Positions 57,782 through 64,000 of a stretch of DNA of 64,000 nt are shown in pieces. A program made the position numbers and the translations under genes. The notes beneath the pieces were generated by a model. That model saw only the letters and a list, made by a program, of their open reading frames with translations, was not told the origin of the DNA and did no database searches. The stretch comes from Nissolia schottii (taxonomy: Eukaryota; Streptophyta; Magnoliopsida; Fabales; Fabaceae). Position 1 is the first letter of the stretch, and each line of letters opens with the position of its first letter. The DNA lies in NCBI GenBank assembly GCA_003254905.1, contig QANU01034901.1, forward strand, positions 370,065 to 434,064. The letters are read 5' to 3'.

Positions 57782-58320
57782 CACTACACCAAAAGAGAGG
57801 AATTGCAACGCTCTATAGGCGGCGGTTAGGTAAAACTACTCTCAGTTTACATTTATTGACGATTTGTGAGAACTTCTATTAATAATATGGCAGTCGTTCC
57901 TCGTGAAACGCTGTGTATCAATCCCATTTGCAGCGGTTAGGGAACGTAGTTGCTGCAGATGCAAAAGTAGAAAAATAAAAAATAAAAAAGAAAGGGGGAA
58001 AAAAGAAATACAACATCTTTACTTACTTGTTTCCTCACTCCCCCTCACTTGCGACGTCAATGGCGATGATCTTCTTCGAGGTTGATCTTCTCCGATGACG
58101 CGGAGGAGGAACACAACAACAACGCACAACGATCTTCTCCGGCGACAATCGTCCTCCCCCTCAGATCCATCCCTGAAGGAGCTGCGATCTAGGAACCACA
58201 TTAGTGATTGTGGCTTCTTCGTGATTTGTGAAATTGTGATTCTAGTATCGGCTATCTCGTTTTGATTATAAATTTATTTATGATTGTAGGGGATTTTTTT
58301 TTTTTNTCGAGGGAAAAAGG
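57782..58320 (+). mobile_element. Possible CACTA terminus and leader
   Basis: cactacaccaaaaga (57782) matches the common CACTACACCAAAA end of plant CACTA elements. It is followed by subterminal words (ggcggttaggt, gcagcggttaggg). GC-rich, exon-like sequence at 58020-58200 may be the element's leader. No transposase or second end is seen. Confidence 0.45.
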
Positions 58321-58839
58321 AAAGGTAGCACTCCTCAATGGTTGCTTTCAGATCGGTAATCTTTATCTAATAATCTAAATTGTTCATGCATATGCAAACA
58401 TTGTAGGAAGATGGTACAAGTTTTATGTATAATGCATGCGTCAACATAATTGGCTTGGCTCCCAACCTAGTGATGAGTTTAGGCAATGTTGGCCAATTCC
58501 TGCTAGCAAGGGATATTATTTTTCGAATTACTTGAATGACAAAGAAATTGTGTAAAACTTGCCTTAGAAACTACACAAACGAGTTAGACATCACATCTTG
58601 ACCCAAAATCTTAAGGCACTGAGTTTGTGACTCCTCCCAAATAAATATTATTCACCTCGTCCATCATTCATCGATATGGTACTTTAAATTTACACTTGAA
58701 ATACAACAATGATAAACTAGTTATAGTACTCTCAAAACAATTACCATATATTTGTTAAGCAAATAAAAAAAATTAAATAACTAGGTGGTCACCTACTCTA
58801 GTCATCAGGCCATGTGATGAATGTGATTTAATATGGAAG
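58321..58839. other. No gene seen
   Basis: AT-rich intergenic sequence after a single ambiguous base at 58306. Confidence 0.45.
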
Positions 58840-59116
58840 TGTTAAAATATCTGATTAGAATAAAATCATATCTCAGTAATATCCTAGATTGATTTATGAT
58901 ATTCTAAATTTATCCTAAATTGATTTAGTTTTTATTTAGTCTTATTACTCTAGATGTTGTTTGGTTATTTTTGTTATAACTTTATTTTGTGTCAGTCTAT
59001 AAATAAGTGTTGACTACTTTATATTCAACACAACCTTAAAAAATATACTGATATTATTCACGTTTATTCTCTGTCTCTTATTATTTTTCTTGCTTATCAT
59101 CTCTAATTAATTAACA
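58840..59116 (+). mobile_element. Possible small copia-type LTR
   Basis: It starts TGTTAA and ends TTAACA, with a TATA-like tctataaataag near 58998-59009. No target duplication (ggaag against aaatc) and no primer-binding site follow, so it is only suggestive. Confidence 0.3.
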
Positions 59117-59392
59117 AAATCTCACACACGAAGCAAGTCGCCATGGAAGATGAAACATGTTACGCTCGAAGGAAAAAAAAGAAAATGACTCTAAGTATAT
59201 AGAATCAATTAAACATAATCAATATATATAAAATATAAAGATTAGAAAAATTGGGAAAAGAAGTAGACTTGTGGTTCGTGGAGTGGAAGCGTGGAACGGC
59301 TCTCAGGAACACCAGGTGTTAGTCTTTGTTATGGTCAAACAAAGTAAAAAATTTTAAGAGTGAAAAAGTAGAGTATTATAAAAGAGAAATTT

Positions 59393-59561
59393 TACCTCAA
59401 TAATAAAAGTGGACAATTATATATGTATAATGTATAAAATATAAAACAAAAATAAAATTATTGTATAGTATAATAAATAACTAATATTCATATATAATTA
59501 AAAGATATTCTATTTTATATATTGTCAATAATTTATTGTCCACTTTTATTGTTCATGTAGT
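59393..59561. mobile_element. Short MITE with ~25-bp inverted ends
   Basis: acctcaataataaaagtggacaat (59393-59416) is matched in reverse by attgtccacttttattgttcatgtagt (59535-59561). The interior is AT-only and has no ORF. Confidence 0.6.
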
Positions 59562-60424
59562 ATAACTCATTTCAAAATGAGTGTGAGTACTTACTATGTA
59601 AGTAAAACAGGTTAAAAAATTCTTGAACTTGCTATAAAAAAAGTCTTGAACTTACTATGTATTAGTGGCCTTTTTCTCTTATTTAACATGATATATTAAC
59701 TCCCTAATCATAATATTTTCTTTGGTCAAACAAAATAAATAAATATATATATATATATATACACACTTTTACCAAAAAAAAATTTATGTATATATACTTA
59801 AAAAAACACAAAAAGTTGGGGGGGGCGAGGGAGCTGCCCCTACCCTATTAAGTTTCTATTAAAGAGAATATATTACTATTAAATGCATCCATACAGACAA
59901 TCTCGTCCATTCGGTGAATTTTTCCAAAAGAACATTTATTTATTTATAATACTTGTACGTCTAAGAAAGTAGACAGTTACACATAAACAAATGAAGCTCC
60001 TTTCGTCCCTAATTACCCATAAATAATAGTTTTAATGTAAATTAATTTATGAATAAACTAAAAAAATGAAAATAATAGTTAATGTAAGATACAGGTAGTA
60101 AACAAGAGTCAAACATAAATTTTTAGGTGTATGGTATCCACAGTCAACAATAATAATTAATTCTTTTGCAGTAACTGAATTTACACAAAATGATAAATTA
60201 TTGGTCATGAAAAAATAATTATAGTTTTAAGCTTCCACTAATTAAAACACTTTTAGAAAAACAAATTAATTTTCAAAATGAATTCTCCACAGAAAAAATG
60301 ATGAACGAGGTCAACTTTCAAAATTAATTATTCTCTAAATATTTGAAAAAACATTTATTAACATTTATTACTTTTCATAGTTGAATTCTATAGTTGAATA
60401 GAAGCAAAATGTATTTGTTTCTCC
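59562..60424. other. Upstream region of the cysteine-rich peptide gene
   Basis: AT-rich with a TA run (59740-59760) and a G-run (59817-59826). No coding sequence was recognised. Confidence 0.45.
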
Positions 60425-60432
60425 TATAAATA
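60425..60432 (+). promoter_or_regulatory. TATA box of the cysteine-rich peptide gene
   Basis: tataaata in the context ctcctataaatatgc, 91 bases before the ATG at 60523. An in-frame ATG at 60436 lies too close to the TATA box to be in the transcript. Confidence 0.6.
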
Positions 60433-60522
60433 TGCATGTACACACAGTCAGGCTTAATAGAAGACAATAACGTCACTACTACCCCAAAAAAAAAAAAAAA
60501 GATATCATCACTAGTTGGCAAT

Positions 60523-62428
60523 ATGAAGAGTTCTTTCATTAAACTTGGTCTTTTCGTCCTTCTCTTAGCATTTGCTTCAGGTATTTTTGTCTTTTCAGTA
60601 CAAGCTTTGTCAAATTCTTCGGTAGACATAGAAAATTAATGTTTTTTCATAATAATCGATTCAACACATATGTCTTTTGAATATTTATCACAACCAAAGT
60701 TCACCCAAAACATATTTTTATTTCCTCTCAAATGTTAATAGTATGTTTTGATTGTTTTTATTTGTGTGTGTCAAGTATTGAATGATAACTATTAAGTATA
60801 AATAGTTTTATATTACTTTTTTTTTTAAAAAAAAGAACAATTGATGTGCATGGATGTGGGATAAGGTAGTATTTTTTTTTTTTTTTTTTGAAGTCGAATA
60901 AGTAGTTGAAATTAAAAGTTTGTGAAGAAAACTGTAAATAAAATTAACACCGGAGAGTGGAAAAGGAAAAAAATAATGTTGGATACCAAATAAGTAGTTA
61001 CAACGGTGAATCGCCTCTATACATGTAATGGATTAGTATGCTTTGAATTAAACAAAAACAAATAGGTTATTGTTGAAAACATAAACAATATTTACTTTGG
61101 CAAATATCAATATGTAATATTACATTTGAAATTATTAAACTCAACCATTTCTCAACACAAATGAATTTAGTTTAGAAATTATTTTTCGAAATTCATGGTA
61201 AAAAATTAGTATTTAAATTTATTTTTAAAACAATTTTCATATTTAGCGCAATTTAGATGGAGCCAAATCAATAATGAAAAATAAGAAAAGGTAAGGCATG
61301 TTTAGATAGATATAAACAAAAAAATATTTTATTTCATTAATTACCCATCAATTTATAGTCAAGTCTAAAAATTAAATAAAGTTCACATTATAATAAAAAT
61401 TTTTAACTTGAACCTTACTTTTGGATACAAGATAAAAATCTTTATTTTAGAATTTTATCAGAATCTGAAATTTGTTTTTTGTGTTTTGACTATTCAACTA
61501 CATTGAACTATCTGGTTGTACATATTAATTACTATACATCTAAAATTAATGTCTAATAAATTATTTTTATATTTAACTAGTGGATCTTGCCATGTACTTT
61601 GTACCTAGCAAGCAAAATTTGGGGTTTACTGTAGTACCCATAAATTTTAAGAGTATTGATATCATAACATGTAAGATTTTATTAAATATATCATTAACTT
61701 AAATTATTTATTGTTTTAAATTTATGATTAAATCACAATCATTCAAATACAAGGAGGTATGAGTACCTTCATAAAAGTTTAGGCAGCAAAAGAAGAACCA
61801 ATAAATAATAGTAAGATAAACAATTTAATATTTAAAAAGTAATAAATAAATATGTTAGTGGGTTTAGAGCGGTTATTGAAATTTTTTTTTTTTGGTGGAA
61901 GTTATTGAAATGTTAGTGGGTTATTGAGTAAGTTATTGAGAATTTAGATATAGAAGATTGCATGAGTATTTTAGAAATTATAAAAATTGGACACTAATGA
62001 CAATTAAAGTCCTATATCCTTTTTATCTCTGCTGAGAGACTCACCCGCCATAGCCTGGTGTGCGACCCGGGTCGACCCGGATTAGTCAAGGTTAAGTCTT
62101 GGATACCGGGCAGATAACCTAAAAGAAAAAAGAGATATAATATGTATAAAGAAAAACACAATAGAATATAATAAAATATAATATAATATATTAATCAATT
62201 TGTCATGATGGGTTAACAAGAAAATGGAGTGCATTTTCAGGTGAGAAGTTTGAAGCTGATCATCTAAGTGCGGAAATTGACAAGAATATTGCAATATATT
62301 TACCACCAGGATGCAAAACCGATCAAGACTGTCCCGAAAAATGTTATTGCAAAATTTTTCTGTGTTATTGTTATAGTCAAGGAAAAGGGTCAGAGTCCAT
62401 GACATATGTCCAAAAAGGATTCCCTTAG
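60523..62428 (+). CDS. Secreted six-cysteine peptide, 81 aa, 2 exons
   Basis: Exon 1 (60523-60580) encodes a classic signal peptide: KSSFIKLGLFVLLLAFAS. It ends tcaG|gtattt. Exon 2 (62241-62428) follows ttttcag. The split codon G|GT joins the frames exactly. The mature part has six cysteines at residues 44, 50, 54, 56, 61 and 63 (C-x5-C-x3-C-x-C-x4-C-x-C) in the segment PPGCKTDQDCPEKCYCK and after. A TATA box lies upstream and AATAAA follows the stop (62478-62483). The signal-peptide exon plus cysteine exon is the usual layout of plant defensin-like and nodule-type cysteine-rich peptide genes. The KTDQDC-x3-C-x-C spacing also recalls the squash-inhibitor knottin core, but the usual first cysteine is missing. 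The function is unknown; the target and processing cannot be read from sequence. The 1.66-kb intron contains a SINE fragment. Confidence 0.65.
62031..62130 (+). mobile_element. SINE fragment, 3' part
   Basis: agactcacccgccatagcc at 62038-62055 matches the SINE at 55273. It continues with gacccgggtcgacccgg, attagtcaaggttaag and ggataccggg, the usual 3' body of this plant SINE type. The 5' tRNA-like part is absent. It lies in the intron of the cysteine-rich peptide gene. Confidence 0.65.
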
Positions 62429-62569
62429 CGGTATTCTTCCTAATGTCGATATTGTTGTTTATTAAGCAATGATAGTTAATAAATAAAATGCCATGATTGG
62501 CTTTACTAGTGGTAACCAACAAATTATCTGCCTTTAACCAAAAAAAAAAAAATCCATTGATATGGCATA

Positions 62570-62995
62570 ATTTATGTCACAACCGCAATCGCGACGGAAA
62601 CTCGACGAAGTTTGGAAAAGAAAAAAAAGAATGATTCAATGGAGTTGTTACCAATTTTATTTAAAATAGGAATAATTAAAAAACTTTTATTGAGATAAAG
62701 TTGATCTGATTTGAGTTTGGGTTCGGAAGTCGATTATGCATAGGAAAGTACAAAAACTTAATTATGTAGCACTCTAAATACATCCTTGGTTAAACGGTTA
62801 CTTTAACGAATTGTGCAACTTATCTATCACCTCTAAAATATTATATTTATAGAATTTTAGAGAAACTCAAATGCTTTAAAAGAATAGAGTTAATAAGCCA
62901 TCATGGCTCAATTAACATTTTAGCTATTAGAAAGGAAAATAAATAAATAACAAAAGAAATAAAATTAATTTAAAGACAATTATTTACACGAAAGA
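62570..62995 (+). mobile_element. Ogre-like leader fragment
   Basis: caatggagttgttaccaattt, aaaaacttttatt, ggttcggaagtcgattatgca and ggttaaacggttac align in order with the sequence at 26655-26815. It is a second, more diverged fragment of the same retroelement class. Confidence 0.5.
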
Positions 62996-64000
62996 TGTAA
63001 CATCCCGATTTTTCCGTTAGAGAAATATTCATAAAATATAAATAATTAATTAATTTTCTAAGCATGATTAGGGAATTAAGATGGAAAATTTTAGCTAAAA
63101 TATTCCTAGAAATTTGGACGTGTCGCGATAGAAAATTTGGCAGACAACCGAACAGTCGTTGTTCGCCGATGAACCTTTGGCACGCAAAATGGTGTACATG
63201 AAAATAATCTCCCGGAGGAAAATTCACAAAAACCTTCAAACATTAATACCCTTAGGTAGGTGGGAATTAGAGGATCGCGACGGTACAAACAGAATATTTT
63301 TCGGACAACCGTGCGCGACGCACCGAGACTGCGAGCGATAAAACAAGAGCGAACCGGGACTGGGAGAGATTAAAATCTCAGCAGCTGCAAGGTGAGGGTT
63401 GCACGTTTTTTTTAGAGAAAAGTGAGTTAAAAATATCTCCCTAAATCAAGCTTACACACATCTCATCACCATACTTTCATTAATTACCACCCATACCTTC
63501 TACTAGTCACTTAATTTATTAAATCACAAAATTCAACAAAATTGCCCACCATTCAGCCCTCTTGGCCGAACCCCCATCAGCCTCTCCACTCTCATTTTCA
63601 TTCTTCCAAAAACACTCCAAAACTTCTTCAAGAAAGCTTGGAAAAAAGCCACCAAAGAACCACCATCTTCTTGACCAAAAATCAAGCATTCTTCCACCAT
63701 TTCCCCTAGCCAAAACCGAATTCCATAGCCAAGTTTCCTCACATTTTCACTTATTCTACTTCACTCACCATCAAGGAAAACAAACATCATCATCCTTCAT
63801 ATTTTCTCAAAATATTCAACTTGAGAAAGGAGGGGATCTCAAGCTTTGGAGCAACAAAGCTTCTTGGACTTCAACCCAAGCTCACTACACCACATCAAAC
63901 CAACACTCAACAAGTGGGTAACTTAGGCTTTTACTCACTCCCTAATGCTCTTGAGCTTGTGGATGATTATGTGTGTTATGTGTGTTTATGTTTATGTGTT
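62996..64000 (+). mobile_element. LTR (same family as 5478), cut by window end
   Basis: It starts TGTAACATCCCGATTTTTCC, almost the start of the first solo LTR. It continues with the pyrimidine/proline-rich promoter-leader region typical of Tekay-like LTRs (cttggccgaacccccatcag...). The right end lies outside the window, so solo or full-length status is unknown. Confidence 0.7.

Noticed and set aside
58019..58201. 60-codon GC-rich minus-strand ORF
   Set aside because: Arginine/aspartate-rich low complexity with no motif; it lies in the probable CACTA leader.
62082..62522. 146-codon minus-strand ORF
   Set aside because: It overlaps antisense to the cysteine-rich exon, spans the SINE fragment and has no family motif.
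63562..63921. 119-codon plus-strand ORF (MAEPPSASPLS...)
   Set aside because: The stretch is the pyrimidine-rich promoter/leader part of the LTR starting at 62996, a region that often stays open in this LTR class.
1..64000. CRISPR array, operon, prophage or bacterial mobile island
   Set aside because: All recognisable genes are plant nuclear genes with spliceosomal introns; the tandem repeats lack CRISPR spacing or cas genes.

Overview
This is a eudicot plant nuclear DNA window. It is AT-rich and dominated by transposons. The genes have GT-AG introns and belong to plant-only families (FRIGIDA-like, WRKY, GRAS), and there is a long degenerate tract of the plant telomere motif CCCTAAA. The assembly has two N gaps (5912-6436 and 39838-40171) and three single n positions. 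All gene models were read by eye; there are no transcript data.

Three well-supported protein genes are present. They are a FRIGIDA-like gene (10355-15698, +, 3 exons, 529 aa), a group I WRKY gene closest to WRKY20 (19468-25007, +, 6 exons, 591 aa), and a PAT1-branch GRAS gene (34247-35860, -, 537 aa) with an intron in its 5'UTR. A fourth, not assignable to a named family, is a two-exon gene for an 81-aa secreted peptide with six cysteines (60523-62428, +). A CCCH/RRM RNA-binding protein gene survives only as a broken copy (53612-55117, -).

Layout. 1-4640: LINE fragment, decayed Ty3/gypsy pol, and a truncated Tat-type gag+LTR. 5375-9690: a Mutator-like element with long inverted repeats, a telomere-repeat-filled intron and a truncated transposase ORF; a solo LTR with a perfect target duplication sits in its left arm. 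10-15.7 kb: FRIGIDA-like gene, with a second truncated Tat-type element in intron 1. 16-19.4 kb: copia fragment and an unrecognised decayed ORF. 19.4-25 kb: WRKY gene. 25-33.2 kb: Ogre-like LTR sequence, a succession of minisatellites, a second solo LTR with a perfect target duplication, and a copia LTR. 33.2-37.5 kb: GRAS gene with a Stowaway MITE in its leader intron. 39.6-40.4 kb: long-TIR element. 41.4-43.85 kb: CACTA-like end followed by about nine copies of a 190-bp satellite. 46-48 kb: Athila LTR, PBS and gag. 48-52.3 kb: nested LTR fragments in both orientations. 53.6-55.1 kb: CCCH pseudogene with a SINE beyond it. 56.6-57.7 kb: an intact 1.14-kb TRIM-like LTR element. 60.4-62.4 kb: cysteine-rich peptide gene. 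63-64 kb: start of an LTR of the same family as the first solo LTR.

The genes do not form a pathway or cluster. FRIGIDA-like, WRKY and PAT1-type GRAS proteins are independent nuclear regulators that happen to be neighbours, and much of the space between and inside them is transposon sequence.
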